A stretch of DNA of 18,450 nucleotides, from positions 1 to 18,450 of the forward strand of contig JACMMN010000090.1 in assembly GCA_014379075.1 (NCBI GenBank), written 5' to 3'. Below, piece by piece: positions 5,961 to 13,201 of this stretch; positions within the stretch are counted from its first letter, which is position 1, and each line of letters starts with the position of its first letter. The notes beneath the pieces are model-generated. The model had not been told where the DNA came from. It saw only the letters and a list, made by a program, of their open reading frames with translations, and did not search any database. The translations under genes and the position numbers were made by a program. The DNA comes from Pyrinomonadaceae bacterium (GTDB lineage: Bacteria; Acidobacteriota; Blastocatellia; Pyrinomonadales; Pyrinomonadaceae).

Positions 5961-7640
5961 TTAGTTACCGGAGGTGAAATTCACATCCGTAAGATTGTCA
6001 TTCACGGTTACAGCCTGTGGCGAAAACTGAAATCGTTTTGAGGCAACACTAAGAACGAATGTCTGTCCAGACTCCATATCTTCAAAGCTGTAGTATCCGA
6101 ACGAAGATGTGATCGTCTTTCTCGTGTTTCCGTTCTGGTCAGTCGCCATTACAACGGCATTTCTCAAACCTCTGCCGTCCTGTGTCATAACTCTGCCGGA
6201 AATAGAAACTCCAGCCGCCGTCGGCGCGAAAGTCGGCGTAAAGGTGTAGTTCTGTCCGGTTGCGGGTTTTACCGCGATGTTATTTATTCCGACAGTCGAA
6301 CTTGCAACAGGGCTTGTTCCCGAATTATTCAGTGAAAGGAAATTGCCTGCACCAGTAGCGGTACCCGCTATGCCGATCGACGCTCCGCCGCCTCCATTAT
6401 TGATAGGTGCGAGTTCCTGACGATAAATAAATTGAACCTGATTTGTCGCTTCGTACAGCTTTACCTGTAATGAGATCACCGGTGCAATCGCACCAGAATC
6501 CCATTGCATATTGAGCCACTGCATCGTAAATACACGATTCGGAGCAACACCCGAGGTAAGATACGACACAGAACCGGTCAAAGCGTCGACTTCTAGGTCA
6601 TCCCAGAGAGGCATAACCGCTGGCCGTCCTCCCGAATCCGGACCGTTTTCAATATCGTTATCTCCATCATCATTGGCGATTGCTCCTATTCTCAGCCATC
6701 CCTGGGTTGAGGCGGAAGCCTGCGTGAACAGCCCATCGTCATAGAAGAAGAAAAAGCCGATCGGGACCGCGGGATAAAAGCCGTCGTCGAGATTGCCTCC
6801 AGCTAAAGTCTGGACATTTGCCCCGACTAAGGGCGTAAAGGCCTTTGTGCTCGAAAACCGGTAGTTGGATATAGCCGTTCCGCCTATTGGGGTGAACGTA
6901 TAAGTTTGTCCGGTCAAAGGCTTCGTGCTGATAGTCGTTGTTTCGACCGTTGTGCTTGTAGATGGGTTTTCGCCCGAATCGCTGAGGGAAATAAAATTTC
7001 CGGAGCCGGTCGCCGTTGCGGTTATCCCGATCGACGCTCCGAAGGTAGTGTTATTAACGGCCGCGGCTTCCTGACGGTAGATAAACTGAATTTGATTTGA
7101 CGTTTCATAAAGCTTGACCTGAAATGAAATACCCGGACCCAAAGCTTGATATGACCACTGCATGTTTATCCATTGCATCGTAAAGACGCGATTTGGAGCA
7201 GAGCCTTCAGTTAAATAAGCGACCGAGCCGGTGGCATCAACTTCGATGTCATCCCATAACGGGGCAATTACAGGGCGGGCCCCTGGAGGGCCTGTGGTTA
7301 AGTTATTTGTTAAGTCGGAATTCGCGAGAGCTCCCATTCGCATCCAGCCGTTGGTCGAGGCGGAAACCTGCGTGTGAGTTACGCCACCGTAGACGAAGTT
7401 GAAGCCGATGGGCGCGAGCGGATAATTTCCGTCGTCCAGGTTTCCAGCGGCCAGTGTCTGGACGTTAGGAGCCACTAGCTGTGTAAAAACGCCGCCGGCT
7501 GAAAAGCGGTAGGTCGAAACCTGCGCTGAGGCATTTGTCGCTGCCGAAACGCAAAGAAAAAACGCGAACGCGGCAAACAGCACACGAACGCGAACGAAGT
7601 TCATTAGAGACGCATAATGCGCCAGAGTGTTATGCAACAT
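5961..7640 (-). CDS. Secreted protein with two tandem repeat domains and a carboxypeptidase-regulatory-like domain
   Basis: The 559-residue product has a long basic N-terminus, a hydrophobic core (about residues 20-32) and an A-S-A-Q cleavage-like site near residue 40, so it is exported. Residues 43-251 and 259-469 are two copies of one domain: both start near Y-R-F-S, contain Q-T-L-A-(A/G)-G-N-L-D-D-G, P-L-W-D-D, A-P-N-R-V-F-T-M-Q-W and Q-F-I-Y-R-Q-E, and end in Y-T-F-T-P. Residues 477-558 form a carboxypeptidase-regulatory-like beta-sandwich (S-G-R-V ... D-G-R-G-L-x-N-A-V-V), common in surface proteins of this kind of bacterium. No catalytic motif is visible; adhesion or binding is the natural guess. 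I chose the ATG at 7640 because AAGGAG lies 10 nt upstream; a second ATG at 7604 has no such site. Confidence 0.85.
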   Translation of the reverse strand: MLHNTLAHYASLMNFVRVRVLFAAFAFFLCVSAATNASAQVSTYRFSAGGVFTQLVAPNVQTLAAGNLDDGNYPLAPIGFNFVYGGVTHTQVSASTNGWMRMGALANSDLTNNLTTGPPGARPVIAPLWDDIEVDATGSVAYLTEGSAPNRVFTMQWINMQWSYQALGPGISFQVKLYETSNQIQFIYRQEAAAVNNTTFGASIGITATATGSGNFISLSDSGENPSTSTTVETTTISTKPLTGQTYTFTPIGGTAISNYRFSSTKAFTPLVGANVQTLAGGNLDDGFYPAVPIGFFFFYDDGLFTQASASTQGWLRIGAIANDDGDNDIENGPDSGGRPAVMPLWDDLEVDALTGSVSYLTSGVAPNRVFTMQWLNMQWDSGAIAPVISLQVKLYEATNQVQFIYRQELAPINNGGGGASIGIAGTATGAGNFLSLNNSGTSPVASSTVGINNIAVKPATGQNYTFTPTFAPTAAGVSISGRVMTQDGRGLRNAVVMATDQNGNTRKTITSSFGYYSFEDMESGQTFVLSVASKRFQFSPQAVTVNDNLTDVNFTSGN

Positions 7641-7683
7641 ATAGAGTCAACTCCTTGAAGCGGATAAATACAAACAATTCGAT

Positions 7684-7716
7684 CCGGCAAACATTTATGT
7701 TGAACTGATATGCCGG
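7684..7716. promoter_or_regulatory. Nested inverted repeat in a divergent intergenic region
   Basis: CCGGCA (7684-7689) and TGCCGG (7711-7716) are perfect inverted copies. Immediately inside the left arm lies AACAT-tt-ATGTT (7690-7701), also perfect. The element sits in the 276-nt gap between the minus-strand secreted-protein gene and the plus-strand DUF2442 gene, upstream of both, so it could be an operator. The rest of the gap holds only weak promoter-like sequences. Confidence 0.3.
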
Positions 7717-7916
7717 GAGCGAAGAAGATCGTGTGGAACGATTGATAAACACCGAACGCCTTGATCTGATGGTTAGAATACATCAGAAAAGGGATAATAG
7801 GAAGAAAAATATTGTCCCTGAGAAGTGGGCCGATCTCTGTTTTTAAGAAGTATTTGCGTACTGCCCGACAATTCTTGTATCTTTATCAAAGATAATAAAA
7901 GCGTTTCGGAGATAAT

Positions 7917-8159
7917 ATGAGTATTGCATCAGTAGATGTTCAGCCCCTGGCCGTTGACGTATCTTGTAACAGCGACGCGATCCAGGTCGCGCTCGCGGAC
8001 GGACGGGAGATTTCCGTCCCATTGGAGTGGTATCCACGCCTTCTCGATGCCACACCGAAGGACCGGAATAACTGGACCTTGATCGGCGGCGGCCTTGGGA
8101 TACACTGGGAATCGCTGGATGAGGATGTGTCGGTGGAAAGCCTGCTCAGGCTTCGATGA
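7917..8159 (+). CDS. DUF2442 family small protein
   Basis: This 80-residue protein carries the complete DUF2442 signature: D-G-R-E-I-S-V-P-L-E-W-Y-P-R-L, then the N-W-x-L-I-G-G-G-x-G-I-H-W segment and L-D-E-D-V-S-V-E-S-L-L at the end. The function of the family is unknown. In many genomes it sits beside a DUF4160 gene, and the pair has been proposed to act as a toxin-antitoxin module; no DUF4160 partner is visible here. The ATG is preceded by a good GGAG at 7908-7911 with 5-nt spacing. It is cytosolic, with no membrane segment. The gene ends 84 nt before selB and may or may not share a transcript with it. Confidence 0.88.
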   Translation: MSIASVDVQPLAVDVSCNSDAIQVALADGREISVPLEWYPRLLDATPKDRNNWTLIGGGLGIHWESLDEDVSVESLLRLR

Positions 8160-8173
8160 GATCGCACCTGAGT

Positions 8174-8215
8174 TCTATATTGCCGCTGACGTTTTCGCTG
8201 CCCATCTATATTGCC
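8174..8215. repeat. 11-bp direct repeat upstream of selB
   Basis: TCTATATTGCC occurs at 8174-8184 and again at 8205-8215, a 31-bp period, about three helical turns. Each copy contains a TATATT that could serve as a -10 element. The two copies fill the gap between the DUF2442 stop and the selB start, so they could be a tandem regulatory site or tandem promoters for selB. Chance is not excluded. Confidence 0.3.
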
Positions 8216-8243
8216 CGCCGCGCTCTTTCCATTTCACTGGTTT

Positions 8244-10160
8244 ATGAACATCGTCGTCGGCACCGCCGGACACATCGATCATGGCAAAACAGCTTTAATA
8301 AAAGCTCTTACCGGAATCGATGCGGATCGTCTTCCCGAAGAAAAGCAGCGTGGAATTTCGATCGATCTGGGATTTGCAGAGCTCGAATTAGGCGGGATTC
8401 GCATCGGATTTATCGATGTGCCGGGCCATGAACGCTTCATCAAAAACATGCTCGCCGGAGCCAGCGGGATCGATCTCGTCCTCTTTGTAATTGCCGCCGA
8501 TGAAGGTGTAATGCCGCAGACCCGGGAGCATTTTGAGATCTGCCGTTTACTTGCAGTCGGCAGCGGTTTGATTGTGCTGACGAAGAGCGACATCGTCGAT
8601 GAACAGCTTTTGGAAATGGCCAAACTTGAAGCAGCCGAACTCGTCGAAAATTCATTCCTCGACGGATCTCCGATTATCGCCGTCAGCGCAAAAACGGGTG
8701 AGGGCATCGACGATCTGAAAAGGGCATTGATCGATGCGGCAAATAACACTGCAACTAGAAATGACGAATTTGTTACGCGGCTTCCGATAGATCGAAGTTT
8801 TACGGTTAAAGGTTTTGGAACAGTTGTAACAGGCACTCTCGCATCGGGAAAAATATGCTTGGCCGATGAGATGGAACTATCGCCGACGGGCCGAAAGGTG
8901 CGGGTTCGCGGACTTCAGACACATGGAAAGGACGTCGAAAGCGTGACGGCCGGACAGCGAGCAGCAGTGAATCTCGGCGGCGTCGATCATGAGGCCATCA
9001 CCCGAGGCATGGTCTTGGCCGAGCGGGGTGTACTGCTTCCCACGCAAATTATCGACGTCGAAGTAGAGATCCTGAGAAATGCGAAAAAGCCTTTACGGTC
9101 GCGGCAGCGAGTTCGCCTGCATTTAGGAACGGTGGAAGCATTGGCAAGAATTCTCGTTTTGAACGATTCAGGTGAGATCGAACAAGGCAGTAAGGATTTA
9201 GCGCAAATACGCCTGGAAAGGCCGGTGACGGTCGTTCCCGGTGAGCGGTTCATTATCCGCAGTTACTCACCCGCAGCCACGATCGGCGGGGGGCGGGTTT
9301 TGCACGGACTGGCAAAAAAGCTTAAAAGGAAAGACGTTGCGAATGCGGTCGAACTTCTCATCTCGATCAGCGGTTCGACAGGTTCGGTGGAAAAAATCGG
9401 ATCGTTTATTGAAACAGCAGGCGAAAAGGGTTTGGATTTTGCCGGCTTGCAAGCTCGAACAGGATGGCGACGTGAAATTTTGGATCAGGCCATCACGCCG
9501 AACCTCGCAAACGGTACAATTAAGAAGGCCGGCAGCATTTATATCGATAAAATATCGTTCGATCAACTCAAATTAAAAACCATTGCAGTCCTTGCGGAAA
9601 ATTATCGCCGACAGCCGCTTTCGGCGGGAATCTCCCGTGAAACAGTGCGTAAAAATATATTCGGATACCTATCAACGGACATCTACAAGGCGGTGGTTAC
9701 GGATCTGGAAAACGAGCAGAAGATCGTTATCGATAAAGACCTCGTTCGGCCTGCTGGCAATAAGATGGCATTGTCGGCTGAGGACTCCACAGTTCGCGAC
9801 AGGATTCTAGAGATATACAAAACAGCCGGTAACGAATCGCCCAGGCTGGAAGATACCTTGGCAGAAGCGATCAAAAATAGCAAAATAGACAGGGGGCATG
9901 CCCGGTTTATATTTCAATCACTTTTGAATGCAGGCGAGATTGTTAAGATATCCGAAGAGTTTTATTTTCCTCGGTCGATCATTGACGGTCTTTTAGCCAA
10001 ATTGACGAAATTTAACCGGGATGCGGATCCGCGACTTATCGATGTTCCTGCTTTCAAGGAAATCGCCGGAGTTTCCCGAAAGTATGCGATCCCGCTGCTT
10101 GAGTATTTCGACCGTGAAAAAATTACGATGCGTATCGGGGATAAAAGACGGATCATGTAA
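8244..10160 (+). CDS. selB: Selenocysteine-specific translation elongation factor SelB
   Basis: SelB is the EF-Tu-like GTPase that carries selenocysteinyl-tRNA to the ribosome at UGA codons marked by a SECIS hairpin. The 638-residue product starts with G-T-A-G-H-I-D-H-G-K-T (G1, residues 6-16) and has the switch segment E-E-K-Q-R-G-I-S-I-D-L-G-F typical of SelB, D-V-P-G-H-E (58-63), T-K-S-D (113-116) and S-A-K-T-G-E-G. Beta-barrel domains follow, with R-S-F-T-V-K-G-F-G-T-V-V-T-G-T-L, and the last 270 or so residues are the winged-helix repeats that bind SECIS RNA. I use the ATG at 8244 because it gives the canonical M-N-I-V-V-G-T-A-G-H-I-D-H-G; an in-frame TTG at 8211 would add 11 atypical residues. 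No clear ribosome binding site precedes either. The stop overlaps the next start (TAATG). selA, selD, selC and a selenoprotein gene are not in the window. Confidence 0.96.
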   Translation: MNIVVGTAGHIDHGKTALIKALTGIDADRLPEEKQRGISIDLGFAELELGGIRIGFIDVPGHERFIKNMLAGASGIDLVLFVIAADEGVMPQTREHFEICRLLAVGSGLIVLTKSDIVDEQLLEMAKLEAAELVENSFLDGSPIIAVSAKTGEGIDDLKRALIDAANNTATRNDEFVTRLPIDRSFTVKGFGTVVTGTLASGKICLADEMELSPTGRKVRVRGLQTHGKDVESVTAGQRAAVNLGGVDHEAITRGMVLAERGVLLPTQIIDVEVEILRNAKKPLRSRQRVRLHLGTVEALARILVLNDSGEIEQGSKDLAQIRLERPVTVVPGERFIIRSYSPAATIGGGRVLHGLAKKLKRKDVANAVELLISISGSTGSVEKIGSFIETAGEKGLDFAGLQARTGWRREILDQAITPNLANGTIKKAGSIYIDKISFDQLKLKTIAVLAENYRRQPLSAGISRETVRKNIFGYLSTDIYKAVVTDLENEQKIVIDKDLVRPAGNKMALSAEDSTVRDRILEIYKTAGNESPRLEDTLAEAIKNSKIDRGHARFIFQSLLNAGEIVKISEEFYFPRSIIDGLLAKLTKFNRDADPRLIDVPAFKEIAGVSRKYAIPLLEYFDREKITMRIGDKRRIM

Positions 10161-10861
10161 TGAAAAACTTTCTGACGGCGAGATGGCAGGACCTCATAAT
10201 GGTAAATTATGAGATAGATCCGGCAATTCTAGCGAACTTGATTCCGCCGGGAACCGGACTGGATTTTCATGAAGGCCGCTGTTTCGTCAGCCTTGTGGGT
10301 TTCATGTTCCTGAACACCCGCGTCTTGGGTATCCCGATTCCGTTTCACACTAATTTTGAAGAAGTGAATCTGCGATTCTATGTAGAACGGAAAACGGCGG
10401 ACGACGTTCGGCGAGGCGTCGTTTTTGTCAAAGAGATCGTGCCACGATATGCGATCGCCGCAGTCGCCCGAATCTTTTATGAAGAACCTTATGAAGCCTG
10501 GAAAATGGGCCACACTAAAAGCGGGAATGAAATAAGTTACTCGTGGCAAAAAGGCGGAAATTTAAACAGAATTTGTGTAGAGATCGGGGCGAATCTTGGT
10601 ATTCCGGCCGCTGATTCATATGGTGAATTTATCATCGAGCATTATTGGGGCTACACCAAACGCGTAGGTGGCCGTACGGACGAATATAAGGTCGAACACC
10701 CGAAATGGGAATTGTTCTCGGTTAAAAATTCGATCATCGATGTTGATTTCGCCGCAGTTTATGGTGGAGAATTTGCATTGTTGAGAGATCAAAAACCATA
10801 CTCTGTTTTGCTGGCAAAAGGCTCGGAAATCACGGTTTATAAGGGCGAGAAAATCTTATGA
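10160..10861 (+). CDS. DUF2071 (YqjF-like) protein
   Basis: The 233-residue product matches the DUF2071/YqjF family: an N-terminal segment with W-Q-D-L-I-M-V-N-Y-E-I-D-P-A-I-L, a central V-S-L-V-G-F-M-F and N-F-E-E-V-N-L-R-F-Y-V, and a late E-H-Y-W-G-Y segment. Members are cytosolic proteins of unknown biochemical role, sometimes linked by neighbourhood to small-molecule handling. No catalytic motif can be assigned. It starts one base inside the selB stop codon and its own stop overlaps the folA start by 4 nt (ATGA), so selB, this gene and folA almost certainly form one translationally coupled operon. Length is typical for the family. Confidence 0.85.
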   Translation: MKNFLTARWQDLIMVNYEIDPAILANLIPPGTGLDFHEGRCFVSLVGFMFLNTRVLGIPIPFHTNFEEVNLRFYVERKTADDVRRGVVFVKEIVPRYAIAAVARIFYEEPYEAWKMGHTKSGNEISYSWQKGGNLNRICVEIGANLGIPAADSYGEFIIEHYWGYTKRVGGRTDEYKVEHPKWELFSVKNSIIDVDFAAVYGGEFALLRDQKPYSVLLAKGSEITVYKGEKIL

Positions 10862-11331
10862 TAATCGGCATAGTTGCCATCGCAAAAAATTTCGCTATCG
10901 GCAAAGACGGGACACTGCCGTGGCACTATCCCGCTGACCTCAAATTTTTTAAAAACACCACGACCGGCCACGCTATCGTGATGGGTTTTAATACCTGGAA
11001 ATCTATCGGCAAGCCCTTGCCCAACCGGCTGAATATCGTTCTAAGCCGTTCGCGGCAAATCGAACCACAACCGAACGCGCTGCTTGTACGAAGCACGAAT
11101 GAAGTAACCGCTCTTTCCCCATTTCTGAATTGCGACCTCTTCATCATCGGCGGCGCTCAAACTTATAAGAATTTTGCGGACGTGACCGAAAAGTGGATCG
11201 TTACGGAAGTACCTTTAACCGTGGATGACGCGGATACGTTCATGCCGCGTGATTTCCTGAGCGGGTTTGAAGTTGTCGAAACAAAAGAACTTACAAAAGA
11301 GCTAGTTGTGAAAGTGTTTCATAGAATCTGA
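10858..11331 (+). CDS. folA: Dihydrofolate reductase
   Basis: FolA reduces dihydrofolate to tetrahydrofolate with NADPH, feeding thymidylate, purine and methionine synthesis. At 157 residues it has the usual bacterial length. Seen are I-G-K-D-G-T-L-P-W-H-Y (residues 15-24), the catalytic acid Asp27 in P-A-D-L-K-F-F-K, the conserved Arg57 after P-L-P-N that binds the glutamate tail, and the I-I-G-G-A-Q-T-Y cofactor loop (96-103). One odd feature: the cofactor segment reads V-M-G-F-N-T-W, whereas most family members have Arg (Arg44 in E. coli) where Phe44 stands, a residue that contacts the NADPH 2'-phosphate. The gene overlaps the DUF2071 gene by 4 nt and ends the selB operon. Confidence 0.95.
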   Translation: MIIGIVAIAKNFAIGKDGTLPWHYPADLKFFKNTTTGHAIVMGFNTWKSIGKPLPNRLNIVLSRSRQIEPQPNALLVRSTNEVTALSPFLNCDLFIIGGAQTYKNFADVTEKWIVTEVPLTVDDADTFMPRDFLSGFEVVETKELTKELVVKVFHRI

Positions 11332-11373
11332 ATTTGGTGTAAACTCGTCTCAAAAATGTAGGAGAATAAGCAT

Positions 11374-11679
11374 ATGATGGGCGGAAGATCATGGGACGAA
11401 TGGATCGAAGAATATGAAAAGGCACATCAGCATCCGGTAAGCCAGGTGACTCACAGCATTGGTATTCCAATGATCGCGGTTTCACTGCTGATAATCCCTA
11501 TTTGCTTTTTCGTCAGCGGATTTTGGCGTATAGCGCTTGGATTATTTGTTATCGGTTGGATACTGCAGTTTGTAGGGCATTACTTCGAAGGTAAACCGCC
11601 CGAGTTTTTTAGGGATTGGCGGTTTCTCTTCGTGGGCCTCAGATGGTGGTTGAAAAAGGTTTTGGGTATAAAAAGCTAA
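11374..11679 (+). CDS. DUF962 / Mpo1-like membrane protein
   Basis: This 101-residue protein resembles the DUF962 family, whose yeast member Mpo1 is an iron-dependent dioxygenase that shortens 2-hydroxy fatty acids. Visible features are W-I-E-E-Y-E-K-A-H-Q-H-P, V-T-H-S-I-G-I-P, two hydrophobic membrane segments (about residues 30-50 and 52-68), and G-H-Y-F-E-G-K-P-P-E-F-F. The His residues fit the proposed metal ligands. It is one of the short bacterial forms. AGGAG at about 11361-11365 lies 8 nt before the ATG. It follows folA by 42 nt and is followed after 12 nt by the sugar kinase gene, with which it is probably cotranscribed. Activity on fatty acids is an inference by family only. Confidence 0.8.
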   Translation: MMGGRSWDEWIEEYEKAHQHPVSQVTHSIGIPMIAVSLLIIPICFFVSGFWRIALGLFVIGWILQFVGHYFEGKPPEFFRDWRFLFVGLRWWLKKVLGIKS

Positions 11680-11691
11680 ATTCTCGGCGTT

Positions 11692-13185
11692 TTGAATCAA
11701 GAACTCATACTCGTTTTGGATATAGGTACATCGAGCGTCCGCTCGGCTCTTTACGACGTTGAAGGTAATGTGCTGAGTGAAACCTTCGTCAAACACGAGC
11801 GCACTTTGTCCGCGACCGATGACGGTGGTGCCGAGATCGACGCCGACGAAGCCTTCGAGCAGGTCGCGAAAGCGATCGATGACGTTCTACGTAAATCAAA
11901 GGCCAACAAGATCGAGATCGCGTACGTGGCCGCATCGTCGTTCTGGCATAGTTTGGTCGGGATCGACGCTAAGGGAAAGCCGACCACCAAAGTCTTCGGC
12001 TGGGCGGACACCCGAAGCCGTGAGCATGTAGCTGAACTCCGCAAGAAATTAAACGAAACTGACGTTCACAACCGCACGGGTGCTCGTTTCCACTCGAGTT
12101 TCTGGCCCGCAAAGCTGCTCTGGATGCGAAAAGATTTCCCCAAAATCTTTGCAAAAACCGAAAAATGGCTCTCGTTCAGTGATTTCGTTTCGTTGAAATT
12201 GTGCGGAGATGCGATTACGAGTGTTTCGATGGCGTCGGCGACAGGGATTTTCGACATTAGAACATGCGGTTGGGATAAAGACTTACTAAGGATCGTAAAA
12301 ATTAAAACGGAGAATCTGCCTCGGATCGCTGATCACGATTCCGAAACGTTCCGATTAAACGAAGAATTCACAGCACGCTGGCCGCGTCTGAAAAATGCCC
12401 GCTGGTTTCCGGCAATTGGTGATGGGGCTGCAAATAATATCGGCGCCGGATGCGTGCAACGCTCGAAGGCGGCGTTGATGATAGGTACGTCCGGGGCGAT
12501 GCGTGTCGCCTATAAAGGCGATCCGCCTGACAAAATACCGGTGGGCTTGTGGTGCTACCGGATCAACCGAAAAAGGGTGATCATCGGCGGTGCTTTGTCG
12601 GATGGCGGCGGTCTTTACCGATGGTTGAAGGACAATTTGCGTCTGCTGAAGGACGACAACAAAACCGAAGCCGAGATCGCCAAGCGTAAACCCGATGCCC
12701 ACGGCCTTATATTTCTTCCCTTTCTCGCCGGGGAACGCAGCACAGGTTATCACGAGGCCGCGACAGGGGCGATCTTAGGGCTGAGATCCTCCACCGACAC
12801 GATAGATATAGTCCAAGCGGCCCTGGAATCGGTCGCTTATCGTTTTGCCGAGATATTCGATCAACTTAATAATGTTTGCAGAGTCCGAGACATCATTGCT
12901 TCCGGAGGAGCGCTTCGTGAATCGCCCGTCTGGACTCAGACAATAGCGGATGTTCTAGGGCGAAATCTGTCCTTGCCGGACACTCATGAAGCATCTTCAC
13001 GCGGAGCGGTTTTGCTTGCGCTCGAAACAATTGGCAGAATAGAGAACATTGAGAAAATTCCGACGCCAAAAGGAAAAGAATTTCATTTCTTCAAGAAACG
13101 ATTAGCAATCTATAAAAAGGCTCGGATTCGACACGACCAACGCTACAATAAATTAATAGACGGCACTAGCGCGAGGCCCAAATAG
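11692..13185 (+). CDS. FGGY-family carbohydrate kinase, possibly gluconokinase
   Basis: The 497-residue product has the FGGY sugar-kinase fold: the N-terminal phosphate loop L-D-I-G-T-S-S-V-R (residues 9-17), G-W-A-D-T-R (103-108), the catalytic Asp244 in G-D-G-A-A-N-N-I-G-A-G, the I-G-T-S-G-A-M phosphate-binding segment (264-270), and the C-terminal signature region (S-G-G-A-L-R-E-S and later). FGGY kinases phosphorylate gluconate, pentuloses, glycerol or related sugars. The direct neighbour is transketolase, so gluconate or xylulose is the most likely substrate, but the sequence does not decide between them. The start must be the TTG at 11692: an in-frame stop, that of the upstream gene, lies 12 nt before it and no ATG fits. 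No Shine-Dalgarno site is visible, which suggests coupling to the upstream gene. Confidence 0.88.
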   Translation: MNQELILVLDIGTSSVRSALYDVEGNVLSETFVKHERTLSATDDGGAEIDADEAFEQVAKAIDDVLRKSKANKIEIAYVAASSFWHSLVGIDAKGKPTTKVFGWADTRSREHVAELRKKLNETDVHNRTGARFHSSFWPAKLLWMRKDFPKIFAKTEKWLSFSDFVSLKLCGDAITSVSMASATGIFDIRTCGWDKDLLRIVKIKTENLPRIADHDSETFRLNEEFTARWPRLKNARWFPAIGDGAANNIGAGCVQRSKAALMIGTSGAMRVAYKGDPPDKIPVGLWCYRINRKRVIIGGALSDGGGLYRWLKDNLRLLKDDNKTEAEIAKRKPDAHGLIFLPFLAGERSTGYHEAATGAILGLRSSTDTIDIVQAALESVAYRFAEIFDQLNNVCRVRDIIASGGALRESPVWTQTIADVLGRNLSLPDTHEASSRGAVLLALETIGRIENIEKIPTPKGKEFHFFKKRLAIYKKARIRHDQRYNKLIDGTSARPK

Positions 13186-13201
13186 GTTTGATCCGAATGA
13201 T

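Noticed and set aside
7769..7846. 25-codon plus-strand frame before the DUF2442 gene
   Set aside because: No ribosome binding site, no similarity to DUF4160 or any known small protein, and too short to support.
8244..11331. Possible in-frame UGA (selenocysteine) read-through genes near selB
   Set aside because: Extending past TGA stops gives only short tails (for example in folA and the HIT gene); no known selenoprotein motif or SECIS-like hairpin was found.
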